The notes beneath the pieces are model-generated. The model had not been told where the DNA came from. It was given only the letters and a program-made list of their open reading frames with translations, and ran no database searches. From Salticus scenicus (taxonomy: Eukaryota; Arthropoda; Arachnida; Araneae; Salticidae), in the NCBI GenBank assembly GCA_963930645.1, contig OZ005648.1:246551436-246615435 (forward strand): a stretch of 64,000 nt of DNA, given 5' to 3'. Made by a program: the position numbers and the translations under genes. This document shows, piece after piece, positions 9,321 to 21,739 of this stretch; the stretch's first letter is position 1, and the number at the start of each line of letters is the position of its first letter.

Positions 9321-12300
9321 TTTCCGGTGGGACTTAACATTTTCGACTGAATGACTGAAGTTAATTAACATCAGTAACAATTTATGAGTATTTTAGAAAC
9401 TTAGCATTTTTAGAGATTAAAAATATATTGTGTTAAGATAATAAATAAGGAATTTAAATAGGAGTTCATACTTTTAGTGACATCATTACAAATTTATATT
9501 ACGAAATTTTTACAGAATTAAATAGAAATTATCGTATTTTGAGGATAAGTGTCATCAGTGGATTAACACACACAGATTTAAAAACAAAACAATAATAAAT
9601 AATTTAAAACACATATTTTTTAATAATGAATATCATGTAATTATACGTATAATTAGTTATTTTAAAACAAAAACGACATTATAAGCAATAAAGTTGTTTA
9701 AACTAAACTTTATACACATCATGACTTTATGTTAACACTAAATAAGTTTCACTTTTAAAATTTCTTTAAACTCTAACTTATAAATACTATTAATACAATC
9801 GTTAAAATTGAACGCTGAAACAAAGGTAGATGAATTTAACGAATGGTATAGACTTTGATCTTAATATCTGCGCATTACCATTCGGAGATTATAAATTTAT
9901 TACAGAATAAATAGAAATTTGCCTATGTATTTCATGGAAGTTGACAAAATAAAACAAAGGGTTCGTGAGTATTATATAATTAAAAACATTGAATGTGAAT
10001 GGTATAGACTTTGATATTAAAATTTGGGTGTTACCATTGGAAGAGTATAAATAATTTATATGTTATAAATTAAACTGAATACAATAAAAAATATTTAAAT
10101 TAAACTAAATATAATAAAAATTATATAAATTAAACTTTATATTCTCACTAAATAAGTTTCACACTTATTTAAACTCTAACTTACAATCGTTAAAAATCGA
10201 ACACATGCACTTTAAAAAATGACTATCATATAAATTTAAAAAAAATTACTATCATATAATAATATTAATTAAAAAAATGCATACAAAGATATATAGTAAA
10301 GTTATAAATTTTAAAAAAATACTGTCATATGATAATATTAATAAAAAAAAAAAAAAAAAAAAAAAATTACTATTATATAATAATATAAATTATAAAAATG
10401 ACTTTCATATAATAATATAAATTAAAAAAAATGACTTTCATATAATAATATTAATTAAAAAAATGCATACAAAGATATACAGTAAAGTTATAAAATAAAT
10501 AAATAAAAAATAAAATAAATAAAAATAAAAATGACTATCCTATAATAATATTAATTTAAAAATACATACAATGTTTAAAATCAACAATTAAATTTTATAT
10601 ACATTATAATTAACTAAACTTTATGCTGTTACTATTAAATAAATTTATCCTAACACGAAAACTTTACATAAGTTTTATAAGCAAAAAAGCTATAAGTACA
10701 TGAATATGTTATTTAAATTAAACTTTATATTCTCACTAAATAAGTGTAACATTTATTCGAGTTTAACGCTGTAATATAATTTAAACTATCTTAGTTGATT
10801 TAAATGAAACAGGTAAGTACTTTTAAACTTGAACTAATAAAAATAAGTTCTTTTTATAAAATAATTGATATAAACTATAATAATAAAAAGGATTAGTTAT
10901 ATTTAAAAACTATCAGTTACTAAAAGTTATTTTATATTAAACATTTCTAAATAAATTGCATAAAAATTCAATGCATCATTTTAAATGAAAATAAGCAGTT
11001 TCCTTAAAAAACAGATAATGTGGAATATTCTATGAGTCAGTTATCACCTGCAACGGAAAACCCCTATAGCTGATGAATCATATGTTATATACGCTGGCGA
11101 GCCATGCCTATTAGTAATCCACACTATCTCATATAAAGATTAAGTTAAAATCATTAAAACAATACAGCGAATAATTTGGAAAATGCAATAATTTTTTCAC
11201 AAAGCATATCATACAATGAGTTTAAACGATTATCACCTATCGATTATCACCTTAAACGGTATTGAAATAAATAAATACATATAAAAGTAAGTTATAGCTA
11301 AAAAATAAAAATTTCGTTTGTGAAAGGAGTTTTATATATTGCAAAAATTAGTTTTACTCAAATAATTTCTAAACATACACAAGTTAAATGGAAACTTTTC
11401 TAGGTTTCATTTAAGCAATAATTTTCCATGTGTGAAAGTAGTTTTATTTATGCAAAATTTTGTTTTATATAAACAAAAAAATTTATAGTGTAACAATAAA
11501 AATAGTTTATAGTATAACAATAAAAAATTCCTTATAAGTAAATACCAATAAAAAATATTTTTTAAATTAATTTCTCTCTCTTCAATAAAACAATAAAAAT
11601 TTCTTATATAACTTTCGTAAAGTTTTAATAAAATTTCTATTATAAACAAATTTTTTATGATATAAACAAATAATTTTATTAGAATATACATATTAAGTTT
11701 ATTAAATTATCAAATAGTAATAATAAATTATGAAACTTACTTAAAATTGATGAAATTTCCCTTGGCGAAATGCAACCTTCATTCACACACAAATGCGAGA
11801 AACTGTTTATCGCCACACGTTGACTCATACAGATAAGAATGTTGATTCATGCTTATCTTAGTAGAATGTTGTTAGAGTTCTGTGTTTTCAGAGTAATATA
11901 AAATAGTTTATAGAGATCATTTATTTAATATCAGTTGTAAACTACATTTAAATAATGCAATAAGAGTTGAACTCTGCAATTAACCTATTAAAATATTGAA
12001 ATTTTTTTAATTTTTTTATTTAATTTTACTTTTTTTAATTATGCTAAGAAAATAATGAGATCAAAACAGAATTATTTTACGATAAGACATCCTTTTTCAT
12101 TCAATAAAATGTAACTATAATTTTTAATGAAAGGTTTTAAAATCACTTAATAGGATAAAATTAAAAACAGAAATCTTATTATTTTTTCTAGTTATAAAAC
12201 TAAGTAATAAACTATCTATAAATAATCATATAGCAAGCGAGATTTTTGTATAATAACTATATATTATTTTAATATATACATTACATCGCAGGGTAAAATT

Positions 12301-12340
12301 TTCAACTTATTTATACGGATTGAAGTAATAAAACTTAATC
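9321..12340. other. Left arm, AT-rich segment without recognised gene
   Basis: Low-complexity AT sequence with repeated 'gacaaaataaaacaaagggtt' and 'actaaataagtttcac' blocks and a poly-A run at about 10346-10367. A 94-codon ORF (11407-11691, minus; mirrored at 27271-27555, plus) is rich in Ile, Leu, Phe and Tyr and is probably a by-product of composition, although it is kept open in both arms. Confidence 0.6.
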
Positions 12341-12345
12341 ATTTG

Positions 12346-12673
12346 TGTTGTAATATGAGTTCCATTAAAACGAAATTCTTGAATCTATATATAGCTGACA
12401 TTTATTGTAGACGATAAACAAGACGATTTACATTACACACATTCAAAATAAGTAGAATTAAAATAGTATTTAAGTGTACATTTACTTCGTACATTTTTAG
12501 TTATTTAACCACACAGGTAATAATGGCCACCAAGGCCGTTGCACACAGCTACATTCCTTTTTTAACTCTGGCGTGCTTCGCTGGGAGCAGTTGGAGAGCT
12601 CTCTTTCACGCGCATGCGCAATTAAAGGCGCATCTGTTTTATTTATTAAAATGAATCGTTCGCTACTCCAACA
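12346..12673 (-). repeat. Copia 3' LTR
   Basis: Identical by eye to 16738-17065. It is downstream of the polyprotein stop on the coding strand and preceded there by a G-rich purine tract. Confidence 0.95.
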
Positions 12674-12772
12674 CACCCCCCCTGCGAGCGACGCATTTTA
12701 ATCTACACAAAAATAAAAAATATAAATACAAATATAACATAATACAGGATGAACACATAATAATATATAAAA

Positions 12773-15700
12773 TTAAGAAATTAAAGAAATATGTTCCATT
12801 GAATATAACAGTTTTTCCTCGTTTACATCCTTTGTCAAGAAATCTGATATTAGGGCTTCACTTGGAGTATAATACAGATCAATTGTTTTGTCTCTAATCA
12901 AGTCCTTTACAAAATGTAATCTGAGATTTATGTGTCTTGACTTGTTGGATGATCTTGCACAATTAGCCCATTGTATGGCTGCTTGACTATCTGAACTCAG
13001 TGATACAGTATTGTTTATAAAATTTTTAAAGTTTAATTCCGATAATAAATTTATTATCCATGTTATGTCCTTAGAGATTTCTGAAATAGCAAACAACTCT
13101 GCTTCACAAGTTGATAAACTTACACTTTTTTGTTTATGACATTTCCATGATATTAATGAATTACCCAACAAAATTACACCACCAGAAAATGATTTTCCAT
13201 TTTCTGCATTCCCCCAACTTGCGTCTGAACTTGCATTTAAATACCCAAATTCTGTACTATAGAATAATTTTTTATCTTTAGTTCCCTTTAAATATCTTAA
13301 AACCCTTTTTGCAAGTAAAAAATGCCTTTTTTCAGGCTTATGATTAAATTGTGACAAATAAGTAATTACAAAAGCTATGTCTGGACGCGTTCTATTAGAT
13401 AAATATAATAATTCACCTATAATTTCCTGATACACGTTTACATCAATAGTTTCATTTGTGAGTGGTAAGCTTTTATCTTCTCCTTTAACAATTGGGGTTT
13501 TTACTGTTTTACAATCACTTAGATTGTGTTTAGCTAGTAATGACTCAATGTATTGAGTCTGTGACAAATAGATACCGTTGTTATTTTGTAGTATTTCTAT
13601 ACCTAGAAATTTTGATTTATTATTTTCATGTAATTCAAATATTACTCTAATTTTGGAGATTATATCTTCATACATTTCTTGATTATTACTGAAAATACAG
13701 AAATCGTCCACATAGATGCTCAAAATAAGAAATTTATCATTATCACTTTTAATGAATATGCAGTTATCTGAAGCTGTTTGTACTAATCCCAATTTCTCTA
13801 ATTCAGATTTTATTTTCAAATACCAGTTTCTCCCGCTTTGCTTCAAGCCATAGATACTTTTCTTTAATTTACATACCTTTCCTGTACCTATAGACCCCTC
13901 AAAACCCTGCGGTGGTAACATGTATACATTTTCCTCTAAATTACTGTATAAATACGCGGTTTTAACATCAAAGAATTTTACAATTAAATTTAATTTAGCG
14001 GCAATTGCAATTAGCAAACGAAATGTTTCCATGCACAGAACAGGTGAGAAAGATTCCGAATAATCGACGTTTTTAATTTGATTATAACCCGCTGCACATA
14101 ACCTTGCCTTAAAAATTATGTTACCTGAATCATTTTGTTTCTTAGTATAAACCCATTTGCTTTTTATTAATTTTGCGCCACTTGGCTTATCAACGATCTC
14201 CCAAACATTATGTTTATTTAATGAATCCATTTCATCTTGCATCGCTATTTCCCAATTTTGCCAATTAATACCATTTTTCGCTTCTAAATAATTATTTGGG
14301 ACACTTTCCGTAAAATTACTCACTATTTGTTTATTCTTTATTCTTTCACTTCTTCGTAATTCCAAATTACTTCCGGCTTCGACTCTGCAACTCTGCTCAA
14401 TTTGCTTCCCCCCTTTGGCGCTCCCCTCTGCTGGCGCGCCAGAAGTAGAGGATTTCGATATGCTACTTTCTTCATTTTTCTCATGAAAGAGTTCTAAATG
14501 CGGAATTTTGTTTTCTGTTGTTTGAGTTTCGGTTTCATTTGGGGATGAATCATAGAATGATTGAATATCCCAGACATTATTATTTTTCTCAAAAAATGAA
14601 CTGCCTTTTAATGATTCGTTGAATTTGACCGATCTTTCCTCAATTACTTTTTTACTTTCTAGATCATAAATTCTATACGCCCTACGTTCACGGCTATACC
14701 CTAGAAAAATTCCTCTCTTCCCTGGAATTTCAAATTTATTTCTCAATACTTTAGGGATATGAAAATATGCTACACAACCAAATTTTCTTAAGTAATTTAA
14801 TTTAGGTTTTTTACCGGTCCAAATTTCTAGGGGTATTTTATTTTTTCCTTTACGCGGTGTTACATTAGAAACTCGTGTACTAAAGTTTATACCTTCTGCC
14901 CAAAAATATAATGGTAACTGACTTTCGTATAATATAGTCCTAGTTCTTTCTAGTAATACTCTGTTTCCACGTTCCGCTTTACCATTCGATTCGCTATTAT
15001 AAGGAACCGTTTTTTCATGTGAAATACCAGAATTAATTAGATAATTATCCAATTTTTCATTTACAAACTCCAGGCCGTTATCTGACCTGAGCCTTTTGAT
15101 TCTTTTACCAGTTAAATTTTCATGTTTACTCTTAAAATTACAAAATGTTTCATATACCTCACTTTTATTTTTCAAAAAATAAGTAAAGTACATGCCAGAA
15201 TAATCATCCACTAAAATCATAAAATATTTAGCACCCCCTAACGACACAGGATTAATTGGCCCACACAAATCTATATGAATCAATTCTAGAATTTCGGAAC
15301 TTTGTTCTATATTAACAGGTGGATGATTTTTTCTAGTTACCTTACTTATATCACAAATTTCACAATTAAAATCATTTATGATATCTACATTTATATAATC
15401 ACTCATTTTAAGCATATAGTTAGGATTTAAATGGCATAACCTACTATGCCAGGTTTCATAATTAATATCATTCATCACAACATTACATTCTTTACTAGTA
15501 ATTGGTTCTAAATTAATTTCAAGTTTGTTATTATTTCTATATGCTTTAGTAACTAACTTATTATTACTATCAAAAATTAGTACAGAATTTTTAGTAGATT
15601 TAATGCTGCATCCCTTATCCATTAATGAAGTTACCGACAAAAGATTATATCTAAGATCTGGTACAAATAACACGTTTTTGATAGTTAAATAAACAGGATT

Positions 15701-16663
15701 TTTACTTACGGTTTTTGCTTTGACGTTTCCGGTGCCATGGCACATAATTTTTGCATCCTTACCTGCCAAGAAGATTTCTTTACTTTCTGGTTTTAATTTA
15801 TCAAACCAGATTTTATCTTTTACCATATGGTCGGTCGCCCCGGAATCTAAAACGAAAACATTATCACACAATAAATCAATAGTAGAAGCACTAAAAACAG
15901 AATTATTCTTTTCTTCTTTCTTATCAAAACGAGAATTGTTTTTTCGATTTTTATGTCCTTTATAACCATAAGTGTTAAATGTTCTTTGTGAATTGTTTTT
16001 ATAAAAACAGTCCTTTGCAAGATGATTACTCCTTCTACAGATATAACACAGTTTTTTGTTCTTATCCTTCTTTACGAAGAACGCTTCGGGTTTATTTTGT
16101 TCATTATGCGGATTCAAGTTTGCTTCTTCCTCTCTTAAGATTTCTAAAACTTCCTCCATAGATTTTTCCCTTTGTGTTTTCAACACATCTCTGATTTTGC
16201 TAAAGTTTCCCGATAGTCCTCTGACTGTGTGATAGACCAACTCTCTTGTAGAAATTTCCAATCCTAACGATTGGCATTTTACAGCTAGTCCTTTTGAACG
16301 TGCTATATAGTCATTTACAGTTTCATTCTGTTTCATCAGCAAATTTTTTAGTTCATTTCCGGCGTCTATTCTTCTATCCTCTAATTGCCCAGTGAAAGTG
16401 TTTTTTATATTTTCCCATAAGATTTTGGCATTTTCTTCATTTGAAAATTGAAGAGCGTGTTCGTCGGATAGAGAAAGCTTCATATAGGCGACTGCGTCGG
16501 AGTTTTTCAGATCCCATTCTTGAGATTCCGCTGCGCTCAGTCCTTCTGGTTTCACCGTTGTAATAACAGAATCGAGTCTTTTAATTGATAGGGCTGCTTT
16601 TATTTTCATAGCCCATATGAAATAATTATTACCGTTTAACTCCGGTATATTTATTCTTTCCAT
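12773..16663 (-). CDS. Copia Gag-Pol polyprotein (1296 aa)
   Basis: One open frame of normal Copia length. The Gag N-terminus has NGNNYFIWAMKIKAAL. A CX2CX4HX4C zinc knuckle lies at residues 206-219. The protease DSG is at about 273-275. The integrase zinc-binding region (HSRLCHL...CEICDISK) is followed by a catalytic core with D near 467 (IDLCGPI), D near 526 (RSDNGLEF) and E near 560 (NGKAERGN). The RT has FDVKTAYLYSNL and the YVDD box near residue 985. RNase H has SSDASWG near 1149, STCEAEL and SSDSQAAIQW. All catalytic residues I can locate are present. The first ATG, at 16663, is 75 bp inside the 5' LTR. With identical LTRs this copy may still be active; that is inference. Confidence 0.95.
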   Translation of the reverse strand: MERINIPELNGNNYFIWAMKIKAALSIKRLDSVITTVKPEGLSAAESQEWDLKNSDAVAYMKLSLSDEHALQFSNEENAKILWENIKNTFTGQLEDRRIDAGNELKNLLMKQNETVNDYIARSKGLAVKCQSLGLEISTRELVYHTVRGLSGNFSKIRDVLKTQREKSMEEVLEILREEEANLNPHNEQNKPEAFFVKKDKNKKLCYICRRSNHLAKDCFYKNNSQRTFNTYGYKGHKNRKNNSRFDKKEEKNNSVFSASTIDLLCDNVFVLDSGATDHMVKDKIWFDKLKPESKEIFLAGKDAKIMCHGTGNVKAKTVSKNPVYLTIKNVLFVPDLRYNLLSVTSLMDKGCSIKSTKNSVLIFDSNNKLVTKAYRNNNKLEINLEPITSKECNVVMNDINYETWHSRLCHLNPNYMLKMSDYINVDIINDFNCEICDISKVTRKNHPPVNIEQSSEILELIHIDLCGPINPVSLGGAKYFMILVDDYSGMYFTYFLKNKSEVYETFCNFKSKHENLTGKRIKRLRSDNGLEFVNEKLDNYLINSGISHEKTVPYNSESNGKAERGNRVLLERTRTILYESQLPLYFWAEGINFSTRVSNVTPRKGKNKIPLEIWTGKKPKLNYLRKFGCVAYFHIPKVLRNKFEIPGKRGIFLGYSRERRAYRIYDLESKKVIEERSVKFNESLKGSSFFEKNNNVWDIQSFYDSSPNETETQTTENKIPHLELFHEKNEESSISKSSTSGAPAEGSAKGGKQIEQSCRVEAGSNLELRRSERIKNKQIVSNFTESVPNNYLEAKNGINWQNWEIAMQDEMDSLNKHNVWEIVDKPSGAKLIKSKWVYTKKQNDSGNIIFKARLCAAGYNQIKNVDYSESFSPVLCMETFRLLIAIAAKLNLIVKFFDVKTAYLYSNLEENVYMLPPQGFEGSIGTGKVCKLKKSIYGLKQSGRNWYLKIKSELEKLGLVQTASDNCIFIKSDNDKFLILSIYVDDFCIFSNNQEMYEDIISKIRVIFELHENNKSKFLGIEILQNNNGIYLSQTQYIESLLAKHNLSDCKTVKTPIVKGEDKSLPLTNETIDVNVYQEIIGELLYLSNRTRPDIAFVITYLSQFNHKPEKRHFLLAKRVLRYLKGTKDKKLFYSTEFGYLNASSDASWGNAENGKSFSGGVILLGNSLISWKCHKQKSVSLSTCEAELFAISEISKDITWIINLLSELNFKNFINNTVSLSSDSQAAIQWANCARSSNKSRHINLRLHFVKDLIRDKTIDLYYTPSEALISDFLTKDVNEEKLLYSMEHISLIS

Positions 16664-16721
16664 TCTTTTCTTTTGGACTAATTATTTCAGAATTTTGATT
16701 TCAAGAATTTCCTAGATAACC

Positions 16722-16737
16722 ACGCTCTGTTGCCATT
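16722..16737 (-). promoter_or_regulatory. Copia primer-binding site candidate
   Basis: Immediately downstream of the 5' LTR on the minus strand the sequence is AATGGCAACAGAGCGTGG. It resembles the TGGTAACAGAGC-type site used by Copia elements that prime from an internal tRNA-Met fragment. Confidence 0.5.
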
Positions 16738-17065
16738 TGTTGTAATATGAGTTCCATTAAAACGAAATTCTTGAATCTATATATAGCTGACATTTATTGT
16801 AGACGATAAACAAGACGATTTACATTACACACATTCAAAATAAGTAGAATTAAAATAGTATTTAAGTGTACATTTACTTCGTACATTTTTAGTTATTTAA
16901 CCACACAGGTAATAATGGCCACCAAGGCCGTTGCACACAGCTACATTCCTTTTTTAACTCTGGCGTGCTTCGCTGGGAGCAGTTGGAGAGCTCTCTTTCA
17001 CGCGCATGCGCAATTAAAGGCGCATCTGTTTTATTTATTAAAATGAATCGTTCGCTACTCCAACA
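16738..17065 (-). repeat. Copia 5' LTR
   Basis: Identical by eye to 12346-12673; followed on the plus strand by the TSD atttg. Confidence 0.95.
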
Positions 17066-17587
17066 ATTTGCATAACCGCTAAATTTTATAAGTTGGATAT
17101 ATGATTTAAAATACTAAACAATAATCCTTGTGAGAGAATTGGGATAACACTTTCACAGAAAGAAATTGTCCTTTACAATAAGATTTGCTTAGAATGTCTA
17201 AGTGAAAATAACTTACCGTGAGGTCAGTGAGTCATGCAGTTGTGTTCGAATTTATTGTTTTTAGTTAATGAAACTTCTAATGAGAGAATTATTTGTTACT
17301 AGCATATAAATGTACATTTTTATATTATTCCTGTATATATAAAATTTTAAATAATTCATTAAGTGTTAAACTTTGCATTTAATCGATTAAATAAAGTTTT
17401 CCTAAAATATAAGTGTAATTTTTTAATGAATCGTTTTGAAATCACTTTAACTTTATAAGAAAAAACTAAAAAGAGGTTTTTAAATTACTTAATAGGATAA
17501 AATTAAAAATCTTATTGTTTTTAGCAATTATTTTATCTAGTTATAAACTATATATTATTTTAATATACGCCTTATAGTTAAGTCAGT

Positions 17588-19760
17588 TTTAGAAAAAACC
17601 AAGAAAAAATCCCAACGCGCAGGTTGATGAGTTGGAATATTCTATTATACTTAAAGATTCCAGGTACGGAAAAACCGAAATACAATACGCGGAAAAACAG
17701 GCGGGATTTTCGGTTAAAACTTCAAAGCAGTGGACGGTAAACATAACACACCGTGAAACAACCTACTCCCACGACAGCCAAACTAAGAATGAAGGGAAAC
17801 GTTGAGTTGTAACACCTTATCTACTAGAGATAAGGGGGAATTCCCCATGACTCACCCCTCGTTCGTTCATGTACAACATCTTACGAGAAACTTCGTGAAG
17901 GATGACTCATCGGTGACGAGTTTGAATAATATGCATAACCGCTAAATGGTATAAATGAGAATCTTTTAATGTGAGTATTATAGTAATGATAAATTTATTT
18001 TATAATCGATAACTCATCAGCTTCACACCTTATATAAAACAATGGTATATTCAAAAGTGTTACTGTACAATAAATATTCACATATGAATATTCCTAAGGT
18101 TTAAGACTATGCGAGGATCCTATAAGCGAAATACCTGTGAGTCTTTCTAAGGAATCCTAATCTGTATTTAAGCAGGTTTTAGAGAAAACCAAGAAATACT
18201 CCAGTCGACTAGGTTGATGAAATGGATTCGAATCCAACACTTCCCCTTTTACCATAGAATCGTTCACTAATCACAAGGTTAATGAGTCATGCAGTTGTAT
18301 TGAAACTTATTGATTACAAGTCTAAACTTATACCATTAAATATTTAACTGTTGGTTCTATAAGTGGATTGCTCTGTGTGTGAGTCTTTGTAACTTATAGT
18401 TAAGCGAGTTTTAGTGAAAACCAAGAAAAACTACAAACGGGTAGATTGTTAAGTGGAATTCGAACCTAACATTAAACATAGAATCGTTTGTTCTTCTAAA
18501 ATCCTTGTAACAACATGTTTATGGACTTTATAAGAAAATGCTTAATATGGTTTGCATGCGTTAGCTATATTAAACACTTAATTTTTAACATACATTAAGG
18601 TTAGTGGATGAGTGACAGGTAATTCATTTAAAACAAAAATATAATAACGGTCGATTGAAACAAAGGGTTTGCAGTTTTAGAGAAAACCAAGAAAAAATCC
18701 CAACGGTAGGTTGATGAGTTGGAATATTCTATTATACTTAAAGAATCCAGGTACGGAAAAACTGAAATACAATACGCGGAAAAACAGGCGAGATTTTCGG
18801 CTAAAACTTCAAAGCAGTGCACGGTAAACATAACACACCGTAAAACAACCTACTCACACGACGGCGAAACTAAGAATGAAGGGAAACGTTGAGTTGTAAC
18901 ACCTTATCTACTAGAGATAAGGGGGAATTCCCGGAAAAGCTGAGTCACCCCTCGTGGATCTTACGAGAAAGTTCGTGAAGGATGACTCATCGGTGACGAG
19001 TTTGAATAATTTGCATAACCGCTAAATGGTATAAGCGAGAATCTTTTAATGTGAGTATTATAGTAATGATAAATTTATTTCATAATCGATAACTCATCAG
19101 GTTCACACCTTATATAAAACAATACTATATTTAAAAGTTTTACTGTACAATAAATATTCACATATGGATATTCATAAGGTTTAAGATCGATTAAATAAAC
19201 GAGAATCCTATAATCGAAATGCACGAGAGTCTTTCTAAGAAATCCTATTGCATATTTAAGCAGGTTTTAGAGAAAACCAAGAAATACTCCAATCGACTAG
19301 GTTGATGAAATGGATTCGAACCCAACACTTCCCCCTTTTACCATAGAATCGTTCACTAATCACAAGTTTAATGACTCATGCAGTTGTATTGAAACTTATT
19401 GATTACAAGTCTAAACTTATACCATTAAATATTTAACTGTTGGTTCTATAAGTGGATTGCTCTGTGTGCGAGTCTTTGTAACTTATAGTTAAGCGAGTTT
19501 TAGTGAAAACCAAGGAAAACTACAAACGGGTTGATTGTTAAGTTGAATTCAAACCTAACATTAAACATAGAATCGTTTGTTCTTCTAAAATCCTTGTAAC
19601 AACATGTTTATGAACTTTATAAGAAAATGCTTAATAGGGTTTTCATGCGTTAGCTATATTAAACACTTTATTTTTAACATACATTAAGGTTAGTGGATGA
19701 GTGTCAGGTAATTCATTTAAAACAAAACTATAATAAGGGTCGATTAAAACAAAGGGTTTG
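17588..19760. repeat. Two tandem units of about 1.09 kb, left arm
   Basis: Landmarks such as 'aaaccaagaaaaaatcccaacg' recur at about 17595 and 18682, and 'gaaaacaggcgggattttcgg' and 'gactcatcggtgacgagtttgaata' repeat at the same distance. Within each unit a sub-motif (GTTTTAG.GAAAACCAAGAAA, then about 20 bp, then GGTTGATGA or GATTGTTAAG and GAATTCGAAC) occurs three times. The right arm has both units inverted at about 23925-26105. ORFs of 67 codons in both arms (18628-18831 minus, 24856-25059 plus) lie in this repeat and have no recognised family. Confidence 0.75.
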
Positions 19761-20933
19761 TAGGTTATAATTATAGGATAAAACGTTATGTGTTTCGAAA
19801 ACCCTTCATCAAGATTGCAACAACCGTTTCGAATGATACTCTCCCTTCATCAGATAGACTTAAACTTTTATTTTCACAGTATGAAACAAGATGATAGAGG
19901 ATTTACACTTATTGAAATCCCAACTTATAAATAATTCGACTTTCACTAAAAATGCAAGTCGCATATACACTTTGAAACAATCAATAAATTTTATATTATC
20001 ACAATGCATTAAATAAGTTTCCCGTTTAACATTCAAGATGAATTTATTTTTACATTAATTAAGAATTGAACACATATTAATTTTTAAAATGACTATTTTT
20101 TAAAAAGTTTTGAAACAGCTAATAAAATTTATAAGCTTTTACAATTAAATAAATTTAGCATATTAGGGAAGTTTTACATCACTCGGTAAAATTTTATATA
20201 AGCAATAAAAGTGATACACATTATAATTATAAACTCATAAAATAAATTTCACACTTAACATTTAAACTCTAACCAATCAATCTTAAAGTAATTTTTTATC
20301 TTTTGTACATAATCATAAACCTTTCGTTTCTATTGTAAAGTGAAGTATGACTCATGCTTTAATTAAAATCTCTAATCAAAATTATAAGAAAGTAAAGTTT
20401 AGGAAACACCTATGTATTATAAGCAAATTAATAAAGTATAAATATTCATGTTTTTCAGTTAAGTAAAAAAGTTATATAATTAGTTTTACAGAGTACTTAA
20501 AAAAATAATGTATTATTAAGTTTAAGATTTTTTTTTTTTTTTTTTTTTTTATAGTATGTATATATAAATTTTTAGTTAGAAAGTTTTTATTAAAATACAA
20601 TAATCAAAGTTTTGTACGATATTAATTTACATTGCATCTAAAACTTTAAATATATAGAAACAATTGTACATTTGGTTTTGTCTGAAGCATATATAAATAA
20701 TAAAATCTTATTCAGTTTAGTTTTTAAAACACCCTAAAGATTTCAGACACACATATTTTTATCTTGTTTAAATAAAATTTTTAAAATGAAACAATATTAA
20801 TGTTATAAAATAATACACTCAGCATGACTCACCGAGTGTGCTATTCCATCAAATTATTCCGCATACGTGTAATAACATGTCTCACTTAACTATATACTGA
20901 ATTACCATTATTTCAGAAAAAGTTGGGACTTAC
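19761..20933. other. Left arm, AT-rich stretch between tandem units and CRE block
   Basis: Poly-T run at about 20528-20550 and AT-rich sequence mirrored at about 22760-23925. A run of TGACTCA-containing words (for example ATGACTCACCGAG near 20823) is present. No gene is recognised. Confidence 0.5.
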
Positions 20934-20990
20934 CTTAAAACACATCCTACACCCTTGGCAGACTTGAAGAAAATGAATGATACGAGACAT
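20934..20990 (-). CDS. Candidate start exon, left arm copy (19 codons)
   Basis: Mirror of 22703-22759. ATG at 20990 (minus) opens 19 codons ending exactly at AAG|GTAAGT. It reads MSRIIHFLQVCQGCRMCFK, with three cysteines (CX2CX2C). No downstream exon could be assigned. See the right-arm copy for context. Confidence 0.3.
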
Positions 20991-21020
20991 TCTTATCAGA
21001 GACGCCAGGTCACGAGGTTA

Positions 21021-21094
21021 GTGACGTCACGAATGATGTGATTGGCTACGCTCAGTCACGTGATCATGACGTCATCCTCTCATCAATGACGTCA
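21021..21094 (-). promoter_or_regulatory. CRE, E-box and CCAAT cluster, left arm
   Basis: TGACGTCA occurs at 21022-21029, 21067-21074 and 21087-21094, with CACGTG at about 21058-21063 and ATTGGCT (inverted CCAAT) at about 21040. The order mirrors the right arm. On the minus strand it lies 30-100 bp upstream of the ATG at 20990. Confidence 0.55.
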
Positions 21095-21640
21095 CCGATT
21101 GCTTATCTGCTACCACAACTCGCGGAAATGTCCAGTACGCAGTGAAAAATATTCAAAGTCTACGGGACATTACTCGAAACGATTCCATTGTCTTATACGG
21201 TAAATTGAAATATAACACGCGGAAAAAAGATCGACATATACCGGAGAAACTATGCATACTGCCCGATGAAACTAAGCCGCACAGCTAAGTAGATGCTACC
21301 AGGATGAGAGTCAAAATCCAACTGAATTCAAACAATATGACAAGGTCTATAAATCTCCCGTGTTGATTAGATGGTTTTGATGAATGGGTTTTACCCCACA
21401 CTTAAGCAGAATGGAGAAGTCATAGGTTTTCCCTCACCTATCTCTTAATTAAGTTTCTTAATTACAATTATGCAAATTATATGTAAATCTTTCAAATATC
21501 TCTTAATTATGTTTTCTAATTAAAATTATGTAAATTTTATGTAAATCTTTCATGTTTATCATATGCTATCCTAGTTAAAGATTTAATAAACATATCTTTT
21601 ATACAACATAAATAAATTTAATAAGTATAATCTGTTTAAT

Positions 21641-21739
21641 GACTCATCAAACGATGACTCATCAAACGATGACACATCAAACGATGACTCATCATAAACA
21701 TGTCTGAACATGAATCTAGTTGAACACTAACATTTTATT
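21641..21739. repeat. GATGACTCATCAAAC repeats at the inner end of the left arm
   Basis: Four tandem 15 bp units (one with GACACATC) lie at about 21640-21693; the right arm has three at about 22013-22053. Each contains TGACTCA, the AP-1/bZIP recognition word. The unit number differs between arms. Confidence 0.75.

Larger units (their letters stand above)
12346..17065 (-). mobile_element. Copia LTR retrotransposon, apparently intact and young
   Basis: LTRs at 12346-12673 and 16738-17065 (328 bp each, TGTTGTAATATGAG to CTACTCCAACA) look identical. TSD atttg (12341-12345, 17066-17070). On the minus strand a purine tract (CAGGGGGGGTG) precedes the 3' LTR, and TGGCAACAGAGCGTGG follows the 5' LTR, where a Copia primer-binding site (usually a tRNA-Met fragment) is expected. 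One uninterrupted polyprotein frame fills the interior. The mirror position in the right arm (about 26620) has no insertion. Confidence 0.96.
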
